A DNA stretch of 10,585 nucleotides from contig JBKHXI010000099.1 in the NCBI GenBank assembly GCA_046566095.1, positions 1 through 10,585 on the forward strand. Reading direction: 5' to 3'. Each line of letters starts with the position of its first letter. Position 1 is the stretch's first letter. The notes under the pieces are model-generated. The model ran no database searches. It was not told the origin of the DNA and saw only the letters and a program-made list of their open reading frames with translations. Position numbers and translations under genes: made by a program. This document shows positions 1 to 9,536 of this stretch, piece after piece. Source of the stretch: CAMPJU01 sp046566095. GTDB taxonomy: Bacteria > Pseudomonadota > Gammaproteobacteria > Xanthomonadales > Xanthomonadaceae.

Positions 1-671
1 GTGGCGCGCAGGCCGCCGCGCAGGCGGGCGATGTCGACCACCGGTGCGCCTTCGCGGGTGACGGCCAGGCCGGCGACGTCGATCGCGTCGACCCGCAGCG
101 GCAGCGGCGGCTCGATGTCCGGCAGCACGTCCGGCCAGCGCGGCAGTTCGAACCGCCTGTCGGTGGCCGGCAGGTCCAGCCGCGCGTCCACCACGTCCAG
201 GGTGTCGAGCCGCAGCGTCCTGCCGGACATCCTGCCGATCGCCGCGTCCAGCGCCACCCGCCGCGCGGTGAACACGACCAGGCCGGTGGCGCAGGGCGCG
301 CCCCGGGCCGGCCTGCAGTCCGGGTCGCGCTGCCGCGGCATGGTGAAGCGCACCCCGTGCAGGACCAGCGGGCCGCGCACCGGCCCTTCGGCGCGCTGCC
401 AGGTGAGCGTGGCGTCCGGCGGCAGCCGCGCGACGATCTGCGCCAGCAGGAAGTCGCGCCCGCCCAGGCTGCCGAGCAGCCACCACGCGAACAGCAGCAC
501 CAGCAGCATCAATCCGAAGCTGGTGAACGCGCTTTGCCGCGCCAGCGCGCGCATGCGCTTGCGGCGCAGCGCGCGCAGTTCGGCGATGCGCGCCTCGCGC
601 TGGTCCGCCGTCAAGGCCGGGTCGAGCCCGCGGCGCGGGAACAGCCACTGCGGCAGGGTCGGGCGCGCCAT
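1..671 (-). CDS. tamB: TamB, translocation and assembly module inner-membrane subunit (N-terminal part, runs off left edge)
   Basis: Only the first 223 codons are present; the rest lies beyond base 1. TamB is a long inner-membrane-anchored protein that spans the periplasm as a beta-helix groove and works with TamA in outer-membrane protein assembly and lipid transport. What is seen: an Arg/Lys-rich cytoplasmic start (residues 1-48), one hydrophobic helix at about 49-70 (around MLLVLLFAWWLL), then a periplasmic stretch with the family's usual opening, including TWQRAEGPVRGPLVLHGVRF at about 96-115. The ATG lies two bases after the tamA stop, with GGAG eight bases upstream (680-683) inside the end of tamA, so the pair is translationally coupled. 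Identification rests on the N-terminal pattern plus the tamA neighbour; the diagnostic C-terminal DUF490 region is not in the window. Confidence 0.9.
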   Translation of the reverse strand, partial: MARPTLPQWLFPRRGLDPALTADQREARIAELRALRRKRMRALARQSAFTSFGLMLLVLLFAWWLLGSLGGRDFLLAQIVARLPPDATLTWQRAEGPVRGPLVLHGVRFTMPRQRDPDCRPARGAPCATGLVVFTARRVALDAAIGRMSGRTLRLDTLDVVDARLDLPATDRRFELPRWPDVLPDIEPPLPLRVDAIDVAGLAVTREGAPVVDIARLRGGLRA

Positions 672-673
672 CC

Positions 674-2449
674 TCAGAACTCCGCGCCGATGCCCAGATG
701 GATCTGGAAGTCCGAATCCGGGTCGTCCAGCCCGCGCGCCAGGTCCAGCCGTACCGGCCCGACCGGCGAGCGCCAGCGCAGGCCGACGCCGACGCCGGTG
801 CGCCAGTCGGGCGAATCGTTGAAGGCGCTGCCGCCGTCGACGAACACCGCGCCGCCCCAGCTCCGGTTGAAGTAACGCTCGTACTCGAGGCTGCCGGTGA
901 CCACCTTGCGCGCGCCGATCGCGTACTCGCCGGCCGCGGTGGTCACCCGCGGCCCGACCTCGCGCCAGGCGTAGCCGCGGATGCTGCGGTCGCCGCCGGC
1001 GAAGAAGCGCAGCGTCGGCGGCATCACCGTGAGCGCGTCGGTGAGGGTGTAGCCGGCCTCGCCGCGGGCGATCAGCCGGTCGCGCTCGCCCAGGCCCTTG
1101 TACCAGCGCACGGTGGCGTGGAGCTGGGCGAAGCCGGCGTCGGAGCCGGCGCCCTCCACGCCGCCGCGCAGCATCAGCGTGCCGGCCAGGGCGTCGCGCG
1201 GGAAGATGCGGTCGTCGGCGTCGATGTACTCGGCGCGCAGCGAGGGATAGCTGAAGGTGGCGTAGCGGTACTCCGGCAGCGCGTCCGGCGGGGTTTCGGG
1301 CAGCACGTAGGCCCAGCGTTCGCGCAGCGCGTGCAGCGAGGCGACCAGGGTCAGGTAGCGGTTGAACTCGCCGCTGCGGCTGCCGACCAGTTCCACCCGG
1401 CGGTTGTCGACGTAGTCGGTCTGCTCGTCCGCGGCCTGGGCGCTGACGGTGTACCAGCCGTCGAGCCAGGCGAAGGCGGGTATGCGGTACTGCAGGGTCA
1501 GCGTCTTGCGCTTCTGCGCGTAGTCCAGCTGCGCCAGCGCCTTGTGGCCGCGCTCGTTGACGTAGCGGCGCTCGGCGCCCAGGCGCACGCCGGCGCCGCT
1601 GTCGGTGCCGTAGGACAGGCCGGCGGTGTAGACGCTGCGCGGCGCGGGCACCAGCTGCACGGCGACCGGCACCTGCCTGTCCACCGCCTCGCGCGGGCGC
1701 GGCTGGATGTCGATGCCGGCGAAATAGTCCAGCCGCGCCAGCGATTCGCGCAGCCGGTCGAGCTTGCCCTCGTGGTAGTAGCTGCCCTGCTCCCAGTACA
1801 CCAGGCGCTGCAGCAGCGATTCGCGCACGATCGGCGGCTGCTGCTCGAAGGAGATCGGGCCCATGTCGTAGCGCATGCCGCTGTCCCAGACCAGGTCGAT
1901 GTCGGCGGCGCGTTCGGCGCGGACGACTTCGACCCGGCGCGTGGCGAAGTCGGCGTCGAAGTAGCCGCGCTCGGCCAGGCGCCGGCCGATGCGGGCCTTG
2001 CTGGCCTCGTACAGGCGGTGGTCGAACACCTCTCCGGGCCGGGGGCGGAAGCGCTCGAGGTCGCGGCGCAGGTAGCCGTCGTCGCCGCCCTCGCCGGCGA
2101 TGGCCACGTTCGATGCGCGCACGGTGGTGGGCGCGCCCGGGACCACGGTGATGGTCACCGCCACCGGATCGCCGTCGCGGCTGTGGCGGATGTCGATTTC
2201 CGGCGAGTAATAGCCGAACGGCTGCAGCGCCTCGCGGACCTCGTCCTCGGTGCCGCGCAGCAGCCAGGCCAGGCGGCGCTCGCTCAGGTCCTCGCCGATC
2301 GCATCGACCAGCGCCAGCGAGACGCGCACGTTCTCGGCCATCTCCTCGTCGAGCCCGCGGATCTCGACGCTGCCGACCCGCGCCGCCTGCGCGCCCGCCG
2401 CGGCCAGGGACAGCGCGACGATTGCGGCGAGGCGGCAGGGCAGGCGCAT
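674..2449 (-). CDS. tamA: TamA, outer-membrane BamA/Omp85-family barrel protein of the Tam complex
   Basis: 591 residues, close to the usual 570-600 for TamA. The protein sits in the outer membrane with N-terminal POTRA domains in the periplasm and pairs with TamB to help insert certain outer-membrane proteins. Seen: a signal peptide at 1-22 ending AQA before ARVGSVEIRG; POTRA-like sequence to about residue 270; then alternating beta-strand sequence to the end. The Omp85 loop-6 motif is GGDRSIRGYAW with Arg491-Gly492-Tyr493. The chain ends in Phe (GIGAEF), as outer-membrane barrels do. The reading frame stays open upstream to 2599, but that extension is repeat-derived and lacks an export signal, so the ATG at 2449 directly before the signal peptide is chosen. 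No strong Shine-Dalgarno is visible there. tamB follows after two bases. Confidence 0.95.
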   Translation of the reverse strand: MRLPCRLAAIVALSLAAAGAQAARVGSVEIRGLDEEMAENVRVSLALVDAIGEDLSERRLAWLLRGTEDEVREALQPFGYYSPEIDIRHSRDGDPVAVTITVVPGAPTTVRASNVAIAGEGGDDGYLRRDLERFRPRPGEVFDHRLYEASKARIGRRLAERGYFDADFATRRVEVVRAERAADIDLVWDSGMRYDMGPISFEQQPPIVRESLLQRLVYWEQGSYYHEGKLDRLRESLARLDYFAGIDIQPRPREAVDRQVPVAVQLVPAPRSVYTAGLSYGTDSGAGVRLGAERRYVNERGHKALAQLDYAQKRKTLTLQYRIPAFAWLDGWYTVSAQAADEQTDYVDNRRVELVGSRSGEFNRYLTLVASLHALRERWAYVLPETPPDALPEYRYATFSYPSLRAEYIDADDRIFPRDALAGTLMLRGGVEGAGSDAGFAQLHATVRWYKGLGERDRLIARGEAGYTLTDALTVMPPTLRFFAGGDRSIRGYAWREVGPRVTTAAGEYAIGARKVVTGSLEYERYFNRSWGGAVFVDGGSAFNDSPDWRTGVGVGLRWRSPVGPVRLDLARGLDDPDSDFQIHLGIGAEF

Positions 2450-2544
2450 CCGGTCAGGGTAGCCCGGCCACGTCAAGAAACGATTAACGCCAGCGTGGAT
2501 GCCCGTTCCAGGCTGCGGGCACTTCCGTGTCCGGCCGGAAACGA

Positions 2545-2568
2545 TGCCGGCCATCCGGCCGGCACTGC
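2545..2568 (-). repeat. REP-like palindrome (GCAG head) in the tamA-glyS spacer
   Basis: Perfect eight-base arms TGCCGGCC (2545-2552) and GGCCGGCA (2557-2564) enclose ATCC. Read on the minus strand, GCAG precedes the palindrome. That fits the GTAG-type REP layout (tetranucleotide head plus palindrome) described in Stenotrophomonas and relatives. The family assignment is inference from this layout. Confidence 0.55.
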
Positions 2569-2587
2569 AGCGGTTCTGGCATCCCCG

Positions 2588-2612
2588 CATCGCGCCCAAG
2601 GGGCGCTCCTAC
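2588..2612 (-). repeat. GTAGGAGCG-type REP, left member of an inverted pair
   Basis: On the minus strand it begins GTAGGAGCGCCCC and folds as GCGCCC/GGGCGC arms (2592-2597 and 2601-2606). This is the common Xanthomonad intergenic form with the GTAGGAGCG head. It faces the second repeat at 2629-2657 head to head, separated by 16 bases. Confidence 0.75.
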
Positions 2613-2628
2613 GGAGGCGCGTGCAGCC

Positions 2629-2657
2629 GCAGGAGCGGGCCTTGCCCGGGACCGCTT
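2629..2657 (+). repeat. GCAGGAGCG-type REP, right member of an inverted pair
   Basis: It reads GCAGGAGCGGGCCTTGCCCG and continues into GGACCGCTTC. The palindromic core is CGGGC/GCCCG around CTT. The head is a one-base variant of GTAGGAGCG. It lies about 36 bases past the glyS stop in the direction of transcription, where a hairpin could protect the 3' end. No T-run follows, so it is not called a terminator. Confidence 0.7.
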
Positions 2658-2692
2658 CACCGGAGGCGACGAATGCGGCCGGGCCAGCATCC

Positions 2693-4906
<2,214 letters not shown>

Positions 4907-4947
4907 GCTTGGATCTTCCGTATCGACAGAAAAGCCCCTCATCCGCC

Positions 4948-4966
4948 CCCCGGATCAAGTCCGGGG
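4948..4966. repeat. CCCCGGA palindrome
   Basis: Perfect seven-base arms CCCCGGA (4948-4954) and TCCGGGG (4960-4966) around TCAAG. Similar palindromes are widespread between proteobacterial genes. It lies 42 bases upstream of the glyS start. Confidence 0.6.
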
Positions 4967-4985
4967 CAGGCTCTGCGGGGCACCT

Positions 4986-5003
4986 TCTCCCGCTTGCGGG
5001 AGA
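4986..5003. repeat. TCTCCCGC palindrome
   Basis: Perfect eight-base arms TCTCCCGC (4986-4993) and GCGGGAGA (4996-5003) around TT, followed by GGGGTTGGGATGAGGGG. This is a familiar dispersed proteobacterial repeat and differs from the CTTCCCCCGC units beside it. Confidence 0.7.
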
Positions 5004-5047
5004 GGGGTTGGGATGAGGGGGCGGCTGTGCGGATGCACCCCCATCGC

Positions 5048-5176
5048 CCTTCGGGCACTTCCCCCGCAAGCGGGGGAAGGAACAGCACCCTCATTCCTTC
5101 GGGCATTACCCCCCGCGAACGGGGGAAGGAACAGCACCCTAATCCCTTCGGGCACTTCCCCCGCGGGCGGGGGAAG
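5048..5176. repeat. Three tandem hairpin units of 48-49 bases
   Basis: Units begin at 5048, 5096 and 5145, each with CCTTCGGGCA followed by a C-run/G-run palindrome. The first two then continue GAAGGAACAGCACCCT. Hairpin arms: CTTCCCCCGC around AA, perfect ten-base arms (5058-5079); CCCCC/GGGGG (5110-5125); CTTCCCCC/GGGGGAAG (5155-5176). The third unit ends ten bases before the glyQ stop codon, so its hairpin is the first structure after glyQ in the transcript. The loops vary while the arms are kept. Confidence 0.85.
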
Positions 5177-5185
5177 GAGAAAGCT

Positions 5186-6109
<924 letters not shown>

Positions 6110-6135
6110 GGGGCTTGGCCCGGTGCAAAGCGCGC

Positions 6136-6144
6136 TAGTATACG
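6136..6144. promoter_or_regulatory. Candidate divergent -10 region for glyQ and the amidotransferase gene
   Basis: A rare AT-rich patch in a very GC-rich spacer. On the minus strand it gives TATACT (6142 to 6137) toward glyQ. On the plus strand it gives TAGTAT (6136-6141) or TATACG (6139-6144) toward the amidotransferase, with a weak TTGGCC (6115-6120) 15-18 bases upstream. No matching -35 is visible for glyQ. Inference only. Confidence 0.4.
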
Positions 6145-6178
6145 GCGCGGCCCGCGCCGGCCCGGCGCCGGGCCGCGC
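6145..6178. repeat. 34-base near-perfect palindrome between divergent genes
   Basis: Outer ten-base arms GCGCGGCCCG (6145-6154) and CGGGCCGCGC (6169-6178) match exactly. Inside, CGCCGG (6155-6160) and CCGGCG (6162-6167) also pair. It lies next to the candidate -10 region, so it could be an operator or a hairpin at the 5' end of the amidotransferase transcript. High GC makes chance palindromes more likely. Confidence 0.55.
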
Positions 6179-6208
6179 CTGCTTCCCGCATCCGCGGTTT
6201 TCCTGCCC

Positions 6209-6213
6209 GAGGA
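6209..6213 (+). promoter_or_regulatory. Shine-Dalgarno supporting the TTG start
   Basis: GAGGA lies ten bases before TTG at 6224, in a stretch with no in-frame ATG. It is the main reason for the start chosen for the amidotransferase. Confidence 0.5.
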
Positions 6214-6223
6214 CCTGTCCGGC

Positions 6224-6967
6224 TTGGACGCTCCCTGCGCGCGGCACACGCCGCCCCTGCTGGTCCTGGAGACCGGCGAACCGGTTCCCGGCCTGCGCCG
6301 CCACGGCGGCTTCGCCCACTGGATCCGCGTGGCCGCCGGGCTCGCGCGCGACGCCGCGGTCGCGGTCGACGTGCGCGAAACCGCGCCGCCGCGCCGCGAG
6401 GGCTTCGCCGGCGCGATCGTCACCGGATCGGCGGCGATGGTCAGCGACCGCCACGACTGGAGCGAGCGCGCCGCCGACTGGCTGCGCGAGGCCGCGCAGG
6501 CGGGGATGCCGCTGCTGGGGATCTGCTACGGCCACCAGCTGCTGGCGCACGCCCTCGGCGGCGAGGTCGGCGACAACCCGGCCGGGCGCGAGATGGGCAC
6601 GGTCGAAGTGCAGCTGCATCCGCAGGCCGCGGACGACCCGCTGTTCGCGCCCCTGCCCGGCCGCTTCGCGGCGCAGGCCTCGCACCTGCAGAGCGTGCTG
6701 CGGCCGCCGCCGCGGGCGGTGGTGCTGGCGCGGTCGCCGGGCGACGACTGCCAGGCCTTCCGCTGGGGCGCGACGGCCTGGGGGGTGCAGTTCCACCCGG
6801 AATTCAGCGTCGGCCACATGCGCGGCTACGTGCGCGCGCGGCGCGAGGCCCTGCGCGCGGAGGGCCACAGCCCCGAGCGCATCTCGCGTACCATTTCCGC
6901 GGCGCCGCACGCGCGCGGCGTGCTGCGCCGCTTCGCCGCCCACGCCCGGCGCCGGCCGCCGCGCTGA
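6224..6967 (+). CDS. Class I glutamine amidotransferase (GMP-synthase-like domain), stand-alone
   Basis: 247 residues from the TTG start. The domain hydrolyses glutamine and passes ammonia to a partner or to its own acceptor. The triad is visible: Cys101 in LLGICYGHQLLAHALGG, and His191 and Glu193 in GVQFHPEFS. The oxyanion region VTGSAAMVSD (66-75) is also present. No synthetase or second domain follows, so it is a free-standing member such as those often annotated GMP synthase or glutamine amidotransferase in Xanthomonads; guaA itself is much longer. The domain begins almost at once (PPLLVLETG, 10-18), leaving little room for a different start. Divergent from glyQ; the next gene starts 36 bases after its stop, so the two may be co-transcribed. 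The substrate cannot be told. Confidence 0.92.
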   Translation: MDAPCARHTPPLLVLETGEPVPGLRRHGGFAHWIRVAAGLARDAAVAVDVRETAPPRREGFAGAIVTGSAAMVSDRHDWSERAADWLREAAQAGMPLLGICYGHQLLAHALGGEVGDNPAGREMGTVEVQLHPQAADDPLFAPLPGRFAAQASHLQSVLRPPPRAVVLARSPGDDCQAFRWGATAWGVQFHPEFSVGHMRGYVRARREALRAEGHSPERISRTISAAPHARGVLRRFAAHARRRPPR

Positions 6968-7003
6968 GCGCCGCCCAACCGATCCGAACCGGGGAACGCA
7001 CGC

Positions 7004-7942
7004 ATGGACATCCGCAAACTGCCCGCCGGCCAGGCGCTGGCCTGGTTCAAGCAGGCGATCGACCTGGGCGGCAGCAACCCGCGCGGCATCTTCGGCGCGG
7101 CGATCCTGATGATCGCCACCTTCTACGCGGTCGCGCTGGCGCTGCTGCTGCCGATGATGGGCATGACCGCCGGCCTGCGGTCCGACGAGGTCGACATGGC
7201 CGCGGTGATGACCCGGGTGATGCCGATGGTGGCGGTGATGGTGGTGGCGGTCTCGCTGCTGGTGCCGTTCCTGGTCGGCGGCTTCATGCATGTGCTGCGC
7301 GAGAACGAGGCCGGGCGCAGGCCGGGCGCGCTGCAGGTGTTCCGCGCCTTCCGCGCGCCGCAGCGCGGCAGCCTGCTGCTGGTCGGCCTGGCGATGCTGG
7401 CGGTGCAGGTGCTGGGCAACCTGCTGGCGATGCTCGCCGGCGGCACCGACTACATGGCGCAGTACGCGCAGATGATGCAGGCGGTGCTGTCGGGCGCGGA
7501 CCCCGCCGCGATCGAGGCGCCGCGCACGCCGCTGCTGATGTTCCTGCTGCAGCTGGCGGTGAACTACGTCGCCTATGCGATCCTGCTGTTCTCGGTTCCG
7601 CTGCTGCTGTTCCACGGCGCGGGCCTGCGCGAGGCGCTCGCCGGCAGCCTGCGCGCCGCCGCGCGCAACCTGCCGGCCTACCTGCTGGCGTCGGTGCTGT
7701 TCGTCGTCGGCATGATCGTGGCGCTGCTGCTGTTCCTGCTGGTGGCGACCCTGGCGGCGCTGGTCGGCGGCGCGATCCACGGCGCGGTCGGATCCGCGCT
7801 GACCGTGCTGCTGGCGCTGGCGTTCGCCTGCGCGGCGGTGGTGGTGGCGCTGGGCGCGGCCTACCTGGCCTGGCGCGACACCTTCGACGCGGCGCCGCAG
7901 GCGCCGGCGGCGGACGCGCCGGTCGCCGGGTTCGAGGCCTGA
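7004..7942 (+). CDS. BPSS1780-family inner-membrane protein
   Basis: 312 residues, strongly hydrophobic, with six likely membrane helices at about 29-53, 73-95, 122-146, 176-203, 224-254 and 262-290. The short amphipathic start MDIRKLPAGQALAWFKQAID resembles the opening of the BPSS1780 family of uncharacterised proteobacterial membrane proteins, which is the basis of the name. GGGGAA (6991-6996) lies seven bases before the ATG, a good Shine-Dalgarno. The C-terminal 20 residues are an Ala/Pro-rich tail. No enzymatic or transport motif is recognised and no function is proposed. It follows the amidotransferase by 36 bases and converges on tatC with four bases between the stop codons, leaving no room for a separate terminator. 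Confidence 0.8.
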   Translation: MDIRKLPAGQALAWFKQAIDLGGSNPRGIFGAAILMIATFYAVALALLLPMMGMTAGLRSDEVDMAAVMTRVMPMVAVMVVAVSLLVPFLVGGFMHVLRENEAGRRPGALQVFRAFRAPQRGSLLLVGLAMLAVQVLGNLLAMLAGGTDYMAQYAQMMQAVLSGADPAAIEAPRTPLLMFLLQLAVNYVAYAILLFSVPLLLFHGAGLREALAGSLRAAARNLPAYLLASVLFVVGMIVALLLFLLVATLAALVGGAIHGAVGSALTVLLALAFACAAVVVALGAAYLAWRDTFDAAPQAPAADAPVAGFEA

Positions 7943-7946
7943 GCGT

Positions 7947-8708
7947 TCACTGCCCGGAAGCGGCCGCGCGCGGCGCCAGCCAGCGCGCGAGCAGCAGGCC
8001 GGCCTCGTACAGCAGCACCATCGGCAGCGCCAGCAGCACCTGCGAGACGCCGTCCGGCGGGGTGATCACCGCCGCCACCACGAAGATCCCGACGATCACG
8101 TAACCGCGCGCGTGCGCCAGCTGCGCCGGCGTCACCCAGCCCAGCAGCGCCAGGATCAGCACCGCCACCGGCACCTCGAAACCGATGCCCGCGGCCAGGA
8201 ACATCACCAGCACGAAGTCCAGGTAGCGGCTGATGTCGGTCATCATCGCCACGCCCTCGGGCGCGCTGGCGGTCAGGAACGCGAACATCGCCGGCAGCAC
8301 CAGCCAGTAGGCGAACGCGCAGCCGGCGTAGAACAGGGCCACCGCGGAAACCAATAGCGGCAGCGCCAGCCGCTTCTCGCGCCGGTACAGCCCCGGCGCG
8401 ACGAAGGCCCAGAGCTGGTACAGGACCACCGGCATCGCCAGCAGCAGCGCCAGGAACAGCGCCAGCTTGAGCGGAGCGAGGAAGGGCGAGGCGACCTCGA
8501 TCGCGATCAGCTGCGCGCCTTCCGGCAGGCGCGCCAGCAGCGGCGCTGCCAGCCACGCGTACAGCCGGTTGGCGAACGGCAGCAGCGCGGCGAACGCGAC
8601 CGCCAGCGCCAGCACCGCGCGCAGCAGCCGCGCGCGCAGCTCCAGCAGGTGCGCGACCAGGCCCGGCTCGGCCGCCTCGGCCGGCCGCTCGGGCGCGTCG
8701 CCGGTCAC
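7947..8708 (-). CDS. tatC: TatC, twin-arginine translocase receptor subunit
   Basis: 253 residues; the E. coli protein has 258. It is a six-helix inner-membrane protein that binds twin-arginine signal peptides and, with TatB, recruits TatA to export folded proteins. Seen: HLLELRARLL at 20-29 with Glu23 (E. coli Glu15 position), WAFVAPGLYRREKRLALP at 100-117 with Phe102 and Glu111 (E. coli Phe94 and Glu103, the signal-peptide binding site), Glu178 in GFEVPVAV, and ITPPDGVSQ with Asp219. The start is GTG, overlapping the tatB stop as GTGA, so translation is probably coupled to tatB. It is the last gene of the tatABC unit. Confidence 0.98.
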   Translation of the reverse strand: MTGDAPERPAEAAEPGLVAHLLELRARLLRAVLALAVAFAALLPFANRLYAWLAAPLLARLPEGAQLIAIEVASPFLAPLKLALFLALLLAMPVVLYQLWAFVAPGLYRREKRLALPLLVSAVALFYAGCAFAYWLVLPAMFAFLTASAPEGVAMMTDISRYLDFVLVMFLAAGIGFEVPVAVLILALLGWVTPAQLAHARGYVIVGIFVVAAVITPPDGVSQVLLALPMVLLYEAGLLLARWLAPRAAASGQ

Positions 8709-9091
8709 GGGCGCCGGTCCGCAGGCGACGGCGCGCCGGCCTGCGCCGGCCGATCCGCCGCATCGGCAGCGGGGCCCGGCTCCTCCGCCCCGCGCGGCGG
8801 GCGCTCGTCGGCGGTCGCGTCCGGATCCAGGTCGCGCGCCGCGGCGTCGGCGGCGTCGCGCAGCTCGCGCCGCAGTCCGTCGCCGGCCGCGCGCGCCTCG
8901 TGCAGGCTGCGGCGCAGTTCGTCGGCGGCGAGCTCGCGCTCGAGGTCGGCCTTGACCGAATGCCAGTGCGCGCGGGCACGGCGCAGCGCCAGCCCCAGCA
9001 TCCGCGCCGCGCGCGGCAAACGCTCGGGGCCGAGCACCACCAGGGCGACGACGCCGACGATCAGCAGTTCGGTGAAACCGATCTCGAACAT
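8705..9091 (-). CDS. tatB: TatB, twin-arginine translocase subunit
   Basis: 128 residues, shorter than the 171 of E. coli; the family's C-terminal tail varies. It is a single-pass inner-membrane protein that forms the substrate receptor with TatC. Seen: MFEIGFTELLIVGVVALVVL with conserved Glu8, then the GPERLP hinge at 21-26 and an amphipathic, charged helical region to about 85. The tail from about 90 is Pro/Asp/Ala-rich and probably disordered. No clear Shine-Dalgarno precedes the ATG, but the N-terminus is so conserved that the start is safe. It overlaps tatC by four bases and lies 76 bases after tatA. Confidence 0.96.
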   Translation of the reverse strand: MFEIGFTELLIVGVVALVVLGPERLPRAARMLGLALRRARAHWHSVKADLERELAADELRRSLHEARAAGDGLRRELRDAADAAARDLDPDATADERPPRGAEEPGPAADAADRPAQAGAPSPADRRP

Positions 9092-9167
9092 GGCGGGAAA
9101 CGGGGCTGGTGGGCGCGCGCGGGCGGAGCCGACCGCCTCCCCGACGGGCGGCGGCCCGGTCGCCGGC

Positions 9168-9449
9168 TCAGTCCCGGTCGCCCGGCCGCTCGGGGTGGCG
9201 CGCCGGGTCGGGGCGCGCTGAATCGGCGCCGTCCGCAGCGGGGCGATCGCTGGCCGGGCCGGCAGCGCCCGTCTCGCGAGACTCGCTGCCGAGCTGGCCG
9301 GCCGGCGGCTCGTCCTGGCCCTCGCGCATCCCCTTCCGGAAGCCGCGGATGCCCTCGCCCAGGTCCTTGCCGATGTTCGCCAGCCGCTTGGTGCCGAACA
9401 CCAGCAGCACGATGACCAGGACGATCAGCAGTTCTTTCCAACCGATCAC
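9168..9449 (-). CDS. tatA: TatA, twin-arginine translocase pore-forming subunit
   Basis: 93 residues; the E. coli protein has 89. It oligomerises at TatBC to let folded substrates cross the inner membrane. Seen: a short hydrophobic helix at about 4-18 (WKELLIVLVIVLLVF), the FGTKRL hinge with Phe18-Gly19, then the amphipathic helix LANIGKDLGEGIRGFRKGM. The tail is polar and acidic, rich in Pro, Asp and Arg. The start is GTG, nine bases after GGAG (9459-9462). The absence of GP in the hinge and the FGTKRL motif separate it from TatB. First gene of tatABC; a -10-like TATCCT lies at 9488 to 9483. Confidence 0.96.
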   Translation of the reverse strand: MIGWKELLIVLVIVLLVFGTKRLANIGKDLGEGIRGFRKGMREGQDEPPAGQLGSESRETGAAGPASDRPAADGADSARPDPARHPERPGDRD

Positions 9450-9482
9450 GGCGGCGCACTCCGCTCAGGATGCAGGCCGCAC

Positions 9483-9488
9483 AGGATA
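9483..9488 (-). promoter_or_regulatory. Candidate -10 element upstream of tatA
   Basis: TATCCT on the minus strand, 33 bases before the tatA GTG, in the 87-base gap after the SYLF gene. No convincing -35 is seen, so tatA may also be read from the upstream gene. Confidence 0.3.
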
Positions 9489-9536
9489 GCAGCGGCTGGC
9501 GCCGGCCGGACCCGCCGCGAGCGGACCGAGACGGCG

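Larger units (their letters stand above)
4907..5185. repeat. Repeat-filled spacer between glyQ and glyS
   Basis: No gene is seen. The 279 bases carry five hairpins: three in a tandem array next to glyQ (5048-5176), one TCTCCCGC/GCGGGAGA palindrome, and one CCCCGGA/TCCGGGG palindrome near glyS. glyQ and glyS usually lie a few bases apart, so this spacer looks like accumulated intergenic repeat units. Confidence 0.8.

Noticed and set aside
2450..2599. Fifty-codon upstream extension of tamA
   Set aside because: It runs through palindromic repeats and would bury the signal peptide.
2629..2657. Rho-independent terminator after glyS
   Set aside because: The hairpin is a REP core and no T-run follows in the direction of transcription.
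5048..5176. CRISPR array
   Set aside because: Only three units, with the palindrome within each period, no unique spacers of constant length, and no cas genes.
6110..6223. Glycine T-box or riboswitch leader for glyQ
   Set aside because: The glyQ leader is only a few dozen bases from the candidate -10, no T-box core sequence is seen, and T-boxes are a Gram-positive feature.
6110..7780. Upstream extension of the glyQ frame on the minus strand
   Set aside because: It is antisense to the amidotransferase and membrane-protein genes, and rich in Gln, His and Arg. GlyQ family length and start fit the ATG at 6109.
7861..8979. 372-codon minus-strand frame over tatC and tatB
   Set aside because: It is out of frame with the well-conserved tatB and tatC, and its Arg/Ala/Gly-rich product resembles nothing.
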